A stretch of DNA of 64,000 nt from positions 32 through 64,031 of the forward strand of contig NZ_JACAFQ010000020.1 of NCBI RefSeq assembly GCF_015354575.1, in the 5' to 3' direction. Below the pieces are notes generated by a model. That model saw only the letters and a program-made list of their open reading frames with translations, was not told the DNA's origin and made no database searches. Positions 11,802 to 22,395 of this stretch are shown one piece after another. The stretch comes from Pseudomonas sp. UFMG81. GTDB lineage: Bacteria; Pseudomonadota; Gammaproteobacteria; Pseudomonadales; Pseudomonadaceae. The translations under genes were made by a program, and so were the position numbers. Numbering within the stretch: the first letter of the stretch is position 1; each line of letters begins with the position of its first letter.

Positions 11802-12130
11802 CAACGTTTCGGCATAGCCCGCCAAGGGCAAATCACCATTCTCGATATACCCAACCAAAATTCTCGGACATTCAATGAATTGGGGATATCAACGAGCCTT
11901 TCTCGTGCGCCTCACACTTTCTTGACGCAAGCGCCGTCGTCTCCTTAGCTGAACAGAACCAACAGACGTAAAAATTCGTGCCGGGCCTCTAGCTCGCGCC
12001 TTCGTGCGCGCTCCAGCAGGCTGGCGCGCTGGTTTGGGTCGCCCCCTGTTCTTGTCGTACAGCTCGTGACATCAGGCCAGGCCAAGGCTGTGCCATGTGC
12101 TGCCCATCACACAACAACAGGAGATCCGCC
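11802..12130. other. Intergenic region, 329 nt
   Basis: No convincing gene is seen. The stretch is less GC-rich than its surroundings in its first half and contains a hairpin near 12008-12033 (CCAG/CTGG flanked by GCGC on both sides). The last 20 nt hold an ACAACAACAGGAG segment that joins a CA-rich motif to the ribosome binding site of the following gene. A promoter for that gene probably lies here, but no clear -35/-10 pair is visible. Confidence 0.5.
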
Positions 12131-13207
12131 ATGAAAAGCACCTCGAACCCCTTGCGCTTCGATGCCATTTTCTGCGCGGTTTCCACGTCGCTGCTGCTCG
12201 CAACCCCAGTGGAAACCTTCGCCTTCGAACCGCAGGAGGGCGAACCCTTCGCGCGCTTCCTGCAACAGCCCGAGATGCCACGACTATCCCTCGACCCGGT
12301 CAGCGCCAGCGGCCTGAGCCAGGGCCTGCTGGGCGCGTTCTCCGAACGCATGGAGAGCCGCCATGGCACGGCGGCGCCCGACCTGATCGCCAGCCAGTGG
12401 TCGCAGTTTTTCCCTGGCAGCTCACGCACCGGCGCTCAACCTCCGGAGCAGATCGAGGCACCCAGCCAGCAGTTGATGATCGGCCCGGACCTGTTCGTGC
12501 GTGAATCCAGCGATGGCAATGTGCACCGCGCGGGGATCTTTGTCGGCCACAACAACCTGCAGAGCACCTTCAACGGCATGCGCCCGTTGCTGGGCGACAA
12601 GCAGCGCAATGCGGTGAACCTCAGCGGCGAGAGCCTGGGGGTGTACTGGAGCATGACCCATGAGCAGGGCTGGCACCTGGACGCGGTAGCGATGGGCACG
12701 CGCATCGACGTCAACGGCCGCTCCCAGGCCGGGCAGCGCCTGGACGACAGCGGCCATGCGATGACCTTCTCGCTGGAGGGCGGCTACCCCATCGGCCTGG
12801 GCGGCGGCTGGGTGATCGAACCCCAGGCGCAGTTGATCAACCAGCAGTTCTTCCCCGGTAGCCAAGTGCAGGAGGAAACCTTGCAGGCGTTCGACAGCCA
12901 GCCCAGCTGGAGCGGCCGGATCGGTGCCAAGCTGTCCGGGCGCTACGAGGTGAATGGCATGCCCTTCGAGCCCTACGTGCGGACCAACGTGTGGTACGAC
13001 TTCACCAACAGCGACACAGTACAACTGGCGCAGGTGGACAAGATCTCCAGCTCGCGCTACTCGACCACCGTCGAGCTGGGATTGGGGCTGGTGGCGCGGG
13101 TCACGCCCAGCGTGGCGCTGTTCGTCAGTGCCGACTACAGCAGCGATGTGGATGGCAATGACCTGAATGGGTTGATTGGCAGTTTGGGGGTGCGGATGCG
13201 TTGGTAG
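12131..13207 (+). CDS. Barrel-only autotransporter-like outer-membrane protein, 358 aa
   Basis: The N-terminus is a signal peptide (MKSTSNPLRF...LLLATPVETFAF). About 100 residues of linker follow, then a region from about residue 120 to the end resembling an autotransporter beta-domain: alternating strands such as AGIFVGHNNL, SLGVYWSMTHEQGWHLDAV, FEPYVRTNVWYDF and LFVSADYSSD, finishing with aromatic-ended RMRW as in outer-membrane barrels. There is no long passenger, so it is not a classical secreted autotransporter. The start has AGGAG 7 nt upstream. Its neighbours are glucan genes, giving no functional clue. Assignment as an outer-membrane barrel is fairly safe; its role is unknown. Confidence 0.75.
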   Translation: MKSTSNPLRFDAIFCAVSTSLLLATPVETFAFEPQEGEPFARFLQQPEMPRLSLDPVSASGLSQGLLGAFSERMESRHGTAAPDLIASQWSQFFPGSSRTGAQPPEQIEAPSQQLMIGPDLFVRESSDGNVHRAGIFVGHNNLQSTFNGMRPLLGDKQRNAVNLSGESLGVYWSMTHEQGWHLDAVAMGTRIDVNGRSQAGQRLDDSGHAMTFSLEGGYPIGLGGGWVIEPQAQLINQQFFPGSQVQEETLQAFDSQPSWSGRIGAKLSGRYEVNGMPFEPYVRTNVWYDFTNSDTVQLAQVDKISSSRYSTTVELGLGLVARVTPSVALFVSADYSSDVDGNDLNGLIGSLGVRMRW

Positions 13208-13217
13208 GCAGGCTCGG

Positions 13218-13290
13218 CCTCATCGCCGGCAAGCCGGCTCCCACAGATCTGGCGCAAGCCCTGTGGGAGCGGGTTTACCCGCGAAGAGGC
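13218..13290. repeat. REP palindrome pair
   Basis: Two imperfect inverted REP units (CCGGCAAGCCGGCTCCCACA and CTGTGGGAGCGGGTTTACCC) in the gap between the convergent outer-membrane gene and glgB. The hairpin could serve as a bidirectional transcript end. Confidence 0.85.
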
Positions 13291-13306
13291 CAAATGGCAC
13301 GCCCCA

Positions 13307-15517
13307 TCAAGCCGGCTTCATCACCAACACCCCCAGCGGCGGCAGGTTCAGCGCCAGCGACAGCGGCTGCCCATGGCTGGCGATCTCGTCGCTGGCCACC
13401 GCTCCCAGGTTGCCCACGTTCGAGCCGGCATACAGGCCGGCATCGCTGTTGAGCAACTCCTCCCAGCGCTCGCCGAACGGCACGCCGATCCGGTAGCCCT
13501 CGCGCGGCACCGGGGTGAAGTTGGCCACCACCAGCAACGGCTCGCCCTGGCTGCTCCAGCGCAACCAGGCGTACACGCTGTTGTGCGCGTCGTCACCGAT
13601 CAGCCACTGGAAGCCCTGGGGCTGGCAGTCCTGCTCGTGCAGGGCGGGTAGCGTGCGGTACAGGCGATTGAGGTCGGCCACCAGCTTCTGCACGCCCTGG
13701 TGCTCGGAGTATTGCAGCAGGTACCAGTCCAGTTGTTGGTCGTGGTTCCACTCGCGCCACTGGCCGAACTCGCAGCCCATGAACAGCAGCTTCTTGCCCG
13801 GGTGGGTCCACATGAACGTCAGGTAGGCGCGCAGGTTGGCGAACTTCTGCCAGCGGTCACCGGGCATCTTGTCGATCAGCGAATGCTTGCCGTGCACCAC
13901 TTCGTCGTGGGAGATGGGCAAAATGAAGTGCTCGGAGTAGGCGTAGATCAGGCCGAAGCTCATTTCGTTGTGGTGGTAGGTGCGGTGGATCGGGTCGTTC
14001 TGGATGTAGTGCAGGGTGTCGTGCATCCAGCCCATGTTCCATTTGTAGGCAAAGCCCAGCCCGCCCTGCTGCACCGGCTGGCTGACCCCGGGCCAGGCGG
14101 TGGACTCCTCGGCGATGATCAATGCACCCGGGGCCTCATGGGCGGCGACACCGTTGAGGTGGCGAATGAAATCGATGGCTTCGAGGTTCTCGCGCCCGCC
14201 ATGGCGGTTGGGCACCCACTCGCCGGCCTTGCGCGAATAGTCGCGGTAGAGCATCGAGGCCACCGCATCGACACGCAACCCGTCGATGTGGAAGTGCTTG
14301 AGCCAGTGCAGCGCCGAAGCCAGCATGAAGCCGCGTACCTCGTTGCGACCGAGGTTGTAGATCAGCGTGTTCCAGTCCTGGTGGAAGCCTTCCAGGGGGT
14401 TGTCGTACTCGTACAGCGCGGTGCCGTCGAAACGCGCCAGGCCGTGCTCGTCGGTGGGGAAATGCGCCGGCACCCAATCGAGGATCACGCCGATGCCGCC
14501 CTGGTGGCAGGCGTCGACGAAGAAGGCGAAATCTTCCGCGCTGCCGTAGCGCGAGGTGGGCGCGAACAGCGACAGCGGCTGGTAGCCCCAGGAGCCGCCG
14601 AACGGGTGCTCCATGATCGGCATCAGCTCGATATGGGTAAAGCCCAGTTCCTGCACGTAGGGCACCAGGCGCTCGGCCAGTTCGCGCCAGTTGTAAAAGC
14701 GCGCGACGTCGCCGGCATCGTCCACTTCGCAGCGCCAGGAGCCGGCGTGCAGTTCGTAGATCGACAGCGGCGCGCTGTAGGCATGGCGCTGGGCACGCTG
14801 GGCCATCCAGTCGTGGTCCTGCCAGCCGTGGGCCAGGGCGCCGGCCACCTTCGAGGCGGTACTCGGCGGCAGCTCGGTGGCGCGGGCCAGCGGGTCGGCC
14901 TTGAGCGGCAGCACGCCGTCCTGGCCCAGCACTTCGAACTTGTAGGTTTCGCCAACGCCCAGGCGTGGCACGAACAGTTCCCACACCCCGGCGCTGTGGC
15001 GCAGGCGCATGGGGTGACGGCGGCCATCCCAGTTGTTGAAGTCACCCACCACCGAAACGCGCCTGGCGTTCGGTGCCCACACCGAGAAGCACACGCCATC
15101 GATGCCCTCGGCCTGGGTGGGTTGTGCGCCGAATCGGCCGGACAGGTCGCGGTGGTTGCCCTCGGAGAACAGGTACATGTCCATGTCGCCCAGTTGCGGG
15201 CCGAAGCTGTAGGGGTCTTCGCTGACCTGCTCGCCGCCGGCCCAGCCGATCTGCAGCAGGTACGGCTGCGCATCGTTCAGGTGCGCGGTGAACAGGCCCG
15301 GCAGGCGTTGCTGCGCCATGTCGGCGAGCACGCGTCCATCATCGCGCGCCAGCACACGCACATTCAGGGCGCCGGGCAGGAAGGCCCGGATAAACTGGCC
15401 ACCTGCACCATCGGGGTGCGGGCCGAGCACGGCGAACGGGTCGGCGTGCGTGGCGCTGGCAAGGGCATCCAGGTCCCGTTGCCGAAGGCTGCCGTGGTCA
15501 CGCGTGGTTGCATTCAT
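13307..15517 (-). CDS. glgB: 1,4-alpha-glucan branching enzyme, 736 aa
   Basis: Introduces alpha-1,6 branches into linear glucan (GH13_9). The N-terminal region carries two beta-sandwich modules (GPHPDGAGGQFIRAFLPGA and the CBM48 segment SVWAPNARRVSVVGDFNNWDG). The barrel has DGLRVDAVASMLYRDYSR (nucleophile Asp), LIIAEESTAWPGV (acid/base Glu) and PISHDEVVHGKHSL. The ATG at 15517 is preceded by AAAGGGG; further upstream in-frame codons lie toward a REP. It is last in the minus-strand order glgE-treS-glgB, where it branches polymer made by GlgE or GlgA. Length matches Pseudomonas GlgB. Confidence 0.96.
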   Translation of the reverse strand: MNATTRDHGSLRQRDLDALASATHADPFAVLGPHPDGAGGQFIRAFLPGALNVRVLARDDGRVLADMAQQRLPGLFTAHLNDAQPYLLQIGWAGGEQVSEDPYSFGPQLGDMDMYLFSEGNHRDLSGRFGAQPTQAEGIDGVCFSVWAPNARRVSVVGDFNNWDGRRHPMRLRHSAGVWELFVPRLGVGETYKFEVLGQDGVLPLKADPLARATELPPSTASKVAGALAHGWQDHDWMAQRAQRHAYSAPLSIYELHAGSWRCEVDDAGDVARFYNWRELAERLVPYVQELGFTHIELMPIMEHPFGGSWGYQPLSLFAPTSRYGSAEDFAFFVDACHQGGIGVILDWVPAHFPTDEHGLARFDGTALYEYDNPLEGFHQDWNTLIYNLGRNEVRGFMLASALHWLKHFHIDGLRVDAVASMLYRDYSRKAGEWVPNRHGGRENLEAIDFIRHLNGVAAHEAPGALIIAEESTAWPGVSQPVQQGGLGFAYKWNMGWMHDTLHYIQNDPIHRTYHHNEMSFGLIYAYSEHFILPISHDEVVHGKHSLIDKMPGDRWQKFANLRAYLTFMWTHPGKKLLFMGCEFGQWREWNHDQQLDWYLLQYSEHQGVQKLVADLNRLYRTLPALHEQDCQPQGFQWLIGDDAHNSVYAWLRWSSQGEPLLVVANFTPVPREGYRIGVPFGERWEELLNSDAGLYAGSNVGNLGAVASDEIASHGQPLSLALNLPPLGVLVMKPA

Positions 15518-15569
15518 CTCACTGCCCCTTTCCATGTATTCAAGCATTACGTGGCCACCTGTCGGCGAC

Positions 15570-15672
15570 CCTTGTGGGAGCGGGCTTGCCCGCGAACACC
15601 GGCGCAGCCGGTGCCATGCAGCGCGGCGCCTGCTTCGCGGTGGTGCGGCACTCCGACAAGCCCGCTCCCACA
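15570..15672. repeat. REP palindrome pair
   Basis: Inverted REP units (TGTGGGAGCGGGCTTGCCCG and GACAAGCCCGCTCCCACA) with an intervening GC-rich sequence lie between treS and glgB. They interrupt the otherwise close spacing of the two genes. Confidence 0.9.
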
Positions 15673-15700
15673 GAGGCCGCGTGAAATCCAAAAGCCAGGT

Positions 15701-19018
<3,318 letters not shown>

Positions 19019-19058
19019 TGGAGACTCCTTTCAGTTCTCGGTTCGGCACGCCCCGTCT

Positions 19059-19177
19059 GTGTAGGAGCGGCCTCGTGTCGCGAAAGGGGCGCGAAGCGGC
19101 CCCGGGATTTCAGCGACATTGCAGATATTGCAGGGGGATGCTTTGCAGCCCGTTCGCGACACAAGGCCGCTCCTACA
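19059..19177. repeat. REP-like inverted repeat (rRNA-free, 119 nt)
   Basis: Long inverted repeat with arms GTAGGAGCGGCCTCGTGTCG and CGACACAAGGCCGCTCCTAC separated by about 70 nt, located between glgE and treS. It belongs to the TAGGAGCGGCC class also seen at 32.4, 45.9, 48.1 and 53.9 kb in this window. Confidence 0.9.
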
Positions 19178-19190
19178 AGGAAATGCGTAG

Positions 19191-21209
19191 CTAGCGGGAT
19201 TTTTCGATGCGCCAGATGCCGAACGGCTGGTGCCAGGGCTCGATGCGCATCCACTGGGTCTTGCCGTGCCAGGTCCAGCGGTGGCCGGTCATCAGGTCTT
19301 CGCCCTGGGTGTCGGCGTTGTCGTCCAGGCCCAGCTCCCACAGCGGCAACTCGAAGCTGGCCTCCTGGGCGTTGTGCGGGTCGAGGCTGATGGCAACGAG
19401 GATGTAGTTGTCGCGCTCGGCGGTGCGCTTGGCGAAGTACAGGATCTGGTCGTTCCAGCAATTCAGGAACAGCACCCCCAGGTGAGTCTGCAGGGCTCTG
19501 TTCTGCCGGCGGATGCGGTTGAGCTGGGCGATCTCGGCGACGATATTGCCGGGGGCGGTGTAGTCGCGCGGGCGGATTTCGTATTTCTCCGAATCGAGGT
19601 ATTCCTCCTTGCCCGGCAGCGGCGTGCCTTCGCACAGTTCGAAGCCCGAATACATGCCCCACAACCCCGAGCCCATGGTCGCCAGCGCGGCGCGGATCAG
19701 GAAGCCCGCACGGCCCGAGGTGTGCAGGAAGAATGGGTTGATGTCCGGCGTGTTGACGAAGAAATTGGGCCGGTAGCACTGGCTCCAGGGCGGTTGGTTG
19801 AGTTCTTCGAAATATTCGCGCAGCTCCTGCTTGCTGTTGCGCCAGGTGAAGTAGGTGTAGCTCTGCGCATACCCCACCTTGCCCAGGCGCGCCATCATCG
19901 CCGGGCGGGTGAAGGCCTCGGCGAGGAAGATTACTTCGGGGTGCTGGCTGCGCACATTGGCGATCAACCATTGCCAGAACGGCAATGGCTTGGTGTGCGG
20001 GTTGTCGACGCGGAAGGTCTTGACCCCCTCCTCGACCCAGCCGACCACCACGTCGCGCAGCGCCAGCCACAGGCTTGGCACTGCTTCGGGGGCATAGAAG
20101 TCGACGTTGACGATGTCCTGGTACTTTTTGGGCGGATTTTCGGCGTAGCGGATGGTGCCGTCGGGGCGCCAGCTGAACCAGCCCGGGTGCTCGGTGAGCC
20201 AGGGGTGGTCCTGGGAGCACTGGATGGCGAAGTCCAGGGCGATCTCCAGGCCGTGCTCGGCGGCGGCGGCCACCAGCCGGCGGAAGTCCTCGCGGCTGCC
20301 CAGTTGCGGGTGGATGGCGTCGTGGCCACCCTCGGCGCTGCCGATGGCATAGGGGCTGCCCGGGTCACCGGGCTCGGCCTGCAAGGCGTTGTTGCGGCCC
20401 TTGCGGTGCTGCATGCCGATGGGGTGGATGGGCGGGAAGTACAGCACGTCGAAGCCCATGTCGCGGATCATCGGCAGGCGCTGGTGCACATCGTCGAAGG
20501 TGCCGTGGCGCTCGGGGTCATCGGTGACCGAGCGCGGGAACAGCTCGTACCAACTGGCGAATTGTGCGGCTTCACGATCCACGTCCACGGGGAGCTCGCT
20601 GCTGCGGGTGAGGTAGCTGCGGTGCTCCGCCTCGGCCATCAAGCGGGCGACATCGGGATCGAGCAGCTGCGCCACCTGGTCGTCCACCGCCAGGCCCGGC
20701 AAGCGTTGCTGCAGTTCAAGCAACTGCTCGCGCAACAGCCCGTCGCTGCGCTCGATACCCTTGCCCAGCAACAGCCTGCCCTCCTCCAGCTCGAGCGTGA
20801 CGTCCACCCCGGCGGCGTACTTCTTCTCCAGGTCGTGGCAGTAGGTGGCGAAGGGGTCGATCCAGGCCTCGATGCTGAACAGGTGCAGGCCCAGCTCGGT
20901 GGGAGTGAACGCGGCCAGCCACAGGTCGTTGCCCGGCGAATGCATGGCCACGGCATGCCAGCGGCGGCTATGAGCCTGGCGCCAGTAGAGCATCACGGCC
21001 AGGCGGTCGTGACCGTCGCTGTAGACCTTGCCAGTCACCTCGACCTTGTGCCCGCGCACCGCCTTGGCGGCGAAGGTGCCGCCGTCGAGCACCGGGGTGA
21101 CATCCTCGATCACGATGCGCGGCGCCAGCAGGGCCTGGGACAGGCTGATGGCCTGGTCCGGGTGGTCGTTGGCCATGGGCACGCTTTCGAAGGGCTCATT
21201 ACCTGACAT
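19191..21209 (-). CDS. glgE: Alpha-1,4-glucan:maltose-1-phosphate maltosyltransferase, 672 aa
   Basis: Extends alpha-1,4-glucan by two glucose units using maltose-1-phosphate as donor (GH13_3). N-terminal beta-sandwich domains (APRIVIEDVTPVLDGG onward) precede the barrel, which has YFPPIHPIG, VKTFRVDNPHTKPLPFW with nucleophile Asp, and IFLAEAFTRPAMM with acid/base Glu. NTPDINPFFLHTSGR is also characteristic of GlgE. The ATG at 21209 has CGGAG upstream; a longer in-frame extension to 21335 and an internal ATG at 21173 are alternatives. It heads the glgE-treS-glgB transcription order. With no glgC visible, this gene marks the trehalose-to-glucan route as central. Confidence 0.95.
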   Translation of the reverse strand: MSGNEPFESVPMANDHPDQAISLSQALLAPRIVIEDVTPVLDGGTFAAKAVRGHKVEVTGKVYSDGHDRLAVMLYWRQAHSRRWHAVAMHSPGNDLWLAAFTPTELGLHLFSIEAWIDPFATYCHDLEKKYAAGVDVTLELEEGRLLLGKGIERSDGLLREQLLELQQRLPGLAVDDQVAQLLDPDVARLMAEAEHRSYLTRSSELPVDVDREAAQFASWYELFPRSVTDDPERHGTFDDVHQRLPMIRDMGFDVLYFPPIHPIGMQHRKGRNNALQAEPGDPGSPYAIGSAEGGHDAIHPQLGSREDFRRLVAAAAEHGLEIALDFAIQCSQDHPWLTEHPGWFSWRPDGTIRYAENPPKKYQDIVNVDFYAPEAVPSLWLALRDVVVGWVEEGVKTFRVDNPHTKPLPFWQWLIANVRSQHPEVIFLAEAFTRPAMMARLGKVGYAQSYTYFTWRNSKQELREYFEELNQPPWSQCYRPNFFVNTPDINPFFLHTSGRAGFLIRAALATMGSGLWGMYSGFELCEGTPLPGKEEYLDSEKYEIRPRDYTAPGNIVAEIAQLNRIRRQNRALQTHLGVLFLNCWNDQILYFAKRTAERDNYILVAISLDPHNAQEASFELPLWELGLDDNADTQGEDLMTGHRWTWHGKTQWMRIEPWHQPFGIWRIEKSR

Positions 21210-21349
21210 CGCACTCACTCCGTTGGGCTTGTGGCGGTAAGGGTTCAGAGCCGTGATCGGGCGCGGGGGTTCAAAAAAACTGAGCGAATGGCGCAAGGCG
21301 TGAGTCCAAGCCTGCAACACCGCTTCATTCACCACGCGAGGTCAGGCCC

Positions 21350-21517
21350 ATGAACATTCCCATTCCACCGGAGACACCCGACCCGAACATCGATGACCCG
21401 ACGCTGCCGCCGCCGGTGCCCGAAGAAGAGCCGGACGAGCTGCCAATCAAGCCGACCGTGCCGCCCACGGTGGGCGACCCGCCGAATGAGGAGCCGCCGG
21501 TGAGAGTTAGAGGATAG
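21350..21517 (+). CDS. Small Pro/Glu/Asp-rich protein, 55 aa
   Basis: An unannotated-looking frame beginning MNIPIPPETPDPNIDDP and ending PPNEEPPVRVRG, with Pro at roughly every third position and a strong negative charge. GAGG sits 8-9 nt upstream of the ATG. There is no signal peptide, membrane segment or recognisable domain. The composition (unbroken Pro/acid pattern over 55 codons) argues for real coding rather than chance, and I believe similar short proteins occur in other Pseudomonas, but no function is known. It reads away from glgE, sharing the 140-nt divergent promoter region. Confidence 0.65.
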   Translation: MNIPIPPETPDPNIDDPTLPPPVPEEEPDELPIKPTVPPTVGDPPNEEPPVRVRG

Positions 21518-21545
21518 ACGGCACCGGGCGTTTCGTCCGGCGTAT

Positions 21546-21632
21546 CCGTAGGAGCCAGCCTTGCTGGCGAACCGGTCCATGAACCGTGGCAAGGCTGAGC
21601 CTTTGTTCGCCAGCAAGGCTGGCTCCTACAAA
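21546..21632. repeat. REP palindrome pair
   Basis: Inverted copies of GTAGGAGCCAGCCTTGCTGG across about 35 nt, just after the 55-residue gene. This REP subtype (CCTTGCTGGCG) differs from its neighbours. Confidence 0.9.
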
Positions 21633-21673
21633 GTGAGGGCACAGAATCGGGATTGCCGCACCTGGCATTTCTA

Positions 21674-21689
21674 CCAGTAGCGCAAACAG
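21674..21689 (+). promoter_or_regulatory. Shared upstream motif, copy 1
   Basis: CCAGTAGCGCAAACAG, 63 nt before the start of the first acyl-carrier gene. A near copy with two changes lies 66 nt before the second such gene. The equal distances suggest a common operator or promoter element, but no known regulator is recognised. Confidence 0.4.
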
Positions 21690-21736
21690 CATCGAGGCGC
21701 GTACAGAGGAACCACCCTTTCACGGCTGACTTCGGT

Positions 21737-22003
21737 ATGTGCTCCCGGCCCTACATCTCCGTTCACCTGCTCTTGATCATCGCCGACTTCCTCGAGCAGC
21801 GGTCATACAGGATCAGGCCTGACGTTACCATGCACGAACTGGGGGCGGACAGCTTTGACATGTTTGAACTTCAAGCGCTGATCGAAGAGGCGTTCGGTGT
21901 TTGCATTCAACAGCAGATCCGAACCTATGTGACCTTCGATGAGCTGGTTGAACTGGTGTATCGGGCGTCGTCAGTGCATGGTGACCCGCCGCATCCAGCC
22001 TGA
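21737..22003 (+). CDS. Acyl-carrier-protein-like protein, 88 aa
   Basis: A single phosphopantetheine-carrier domain. The attachment motif is LGADSFDMFEL with Ser39, followed by the helix LIEEAFGV typical of ACPs; Asp before and after the Ser is conserved. It would be loaded with phosphopantetheine by a holo-ACP synthase encoded elsewhere. Sequence similarity to housekeeping AcpP is limited (longer first helix LLLIIADFLEQ). The ATG at 21737 is chosen since the reading frame upstream overlaps the shared motif and lacks ACP character; no strong ribosome site is visible. No ketosynthase, ligase or transferase is adjacent apart from the convergent acyl-CoA ligase 400 nt on. Confidence 0.75.
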   Translation: MCSRPYISVHLLLIIADFLEQRSYRIRPDVTMHELGADSFDMFELQALIEEAFGVCIQQQIRTYVTFDELVELVYRASSVHGDPPHPA

Positions 22004-22040
22004 TTTCTGCCACAGAGGCTTGTTCGACCTATCACTTTTG

Positions 22041-22056
22041 CCAGTAGCGTGAACAG
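22041..22056 (+). promoter_or_regulatory. Shared upstream motif, copy 2
   Basis: CCAGTAGCGTGAACAG, 66 nt before the second acyl-carrier-like gene; matches copy 1 at 14 of 16 positions. Confidence 0.4.
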
Positions 22057-22106
22057 GCCTGCCGACGTAAAACAACAGTACAACCTGCTCATCGGAGGGC
22101 ATTGAT

Positions 22107-22340
22107 ATGGCAACCGTGGCCGAACGTTTAACTGCATTGCTCGCTAAACAACTGAATATCGATCTCGCCAAAATCAAACCCGAAGACACCTTGAATAGTT
22201 TGGAGCTTAGTGAGTTTGACCAGGTTGAATTTCTGATGGCGATCGAAGAGAAGTTCGGCGTTCAATTCAGCGAGAGTGCGGACTTCCATTCCCTGACAGT
22301 AAGTGAGATGACCGACTGGCTCGGCGCAAACGGCAAGTGA
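22107..22340 (+). CDS. ACP-like protein lacking the attachment serine, 77 aa
   Basis: Folds as an acyl carrier protein by sequence: N-terminal helix VAERLTALLAKQLN, acidic helix II DQVEFLMAIEEKFGVQF and C-terminal SEMTDWLGA. Aligned without gaps to E. coli AcpP, the D35-S36-L37-D38 motif reads S35-E36-F37-D38, so the phosphopantetheine-bearing Ser is replaced by Glu, with a Ser one position earlier. A good ribosome site (GGAGGG) precedes the ATG. Base composition is distinctly more AT-rich than the flanking metabolic genes. It may act as an unmodified structural or regulatory ACP paralog, or Ser35 might be used. Function unknown. Confidence 0.75.
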   Translation: MATVAERLTALLAKQLNIDLAKIKPEDTLNSLELSEFDQVEFLMAIEEKFGVQFSESADFHSLTVSEMTDWLGANGK

Positions 22341-22350
22341 CGGTCAATGT

Positions 22351-22380
22351 CCAATCCATGCAACTTGATGCATGGATTGG
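22351..22380 (+). terminator. Perfect 12-bp hairpin after the ACP-like gene
   Basis: CCAATCCATGCA and its exact complement enclose a 6-nt loop, 10 nt past the stop codon at 22340 and just ahead of the convergent ligase stop. There is no T-tract on either side, so it is a weak intrinsic terminator at best; an mRNA-end or barrier structure fits. Confidence 0.45.
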
Positions 22381-22395
22381 GACGTAACGTGAACA

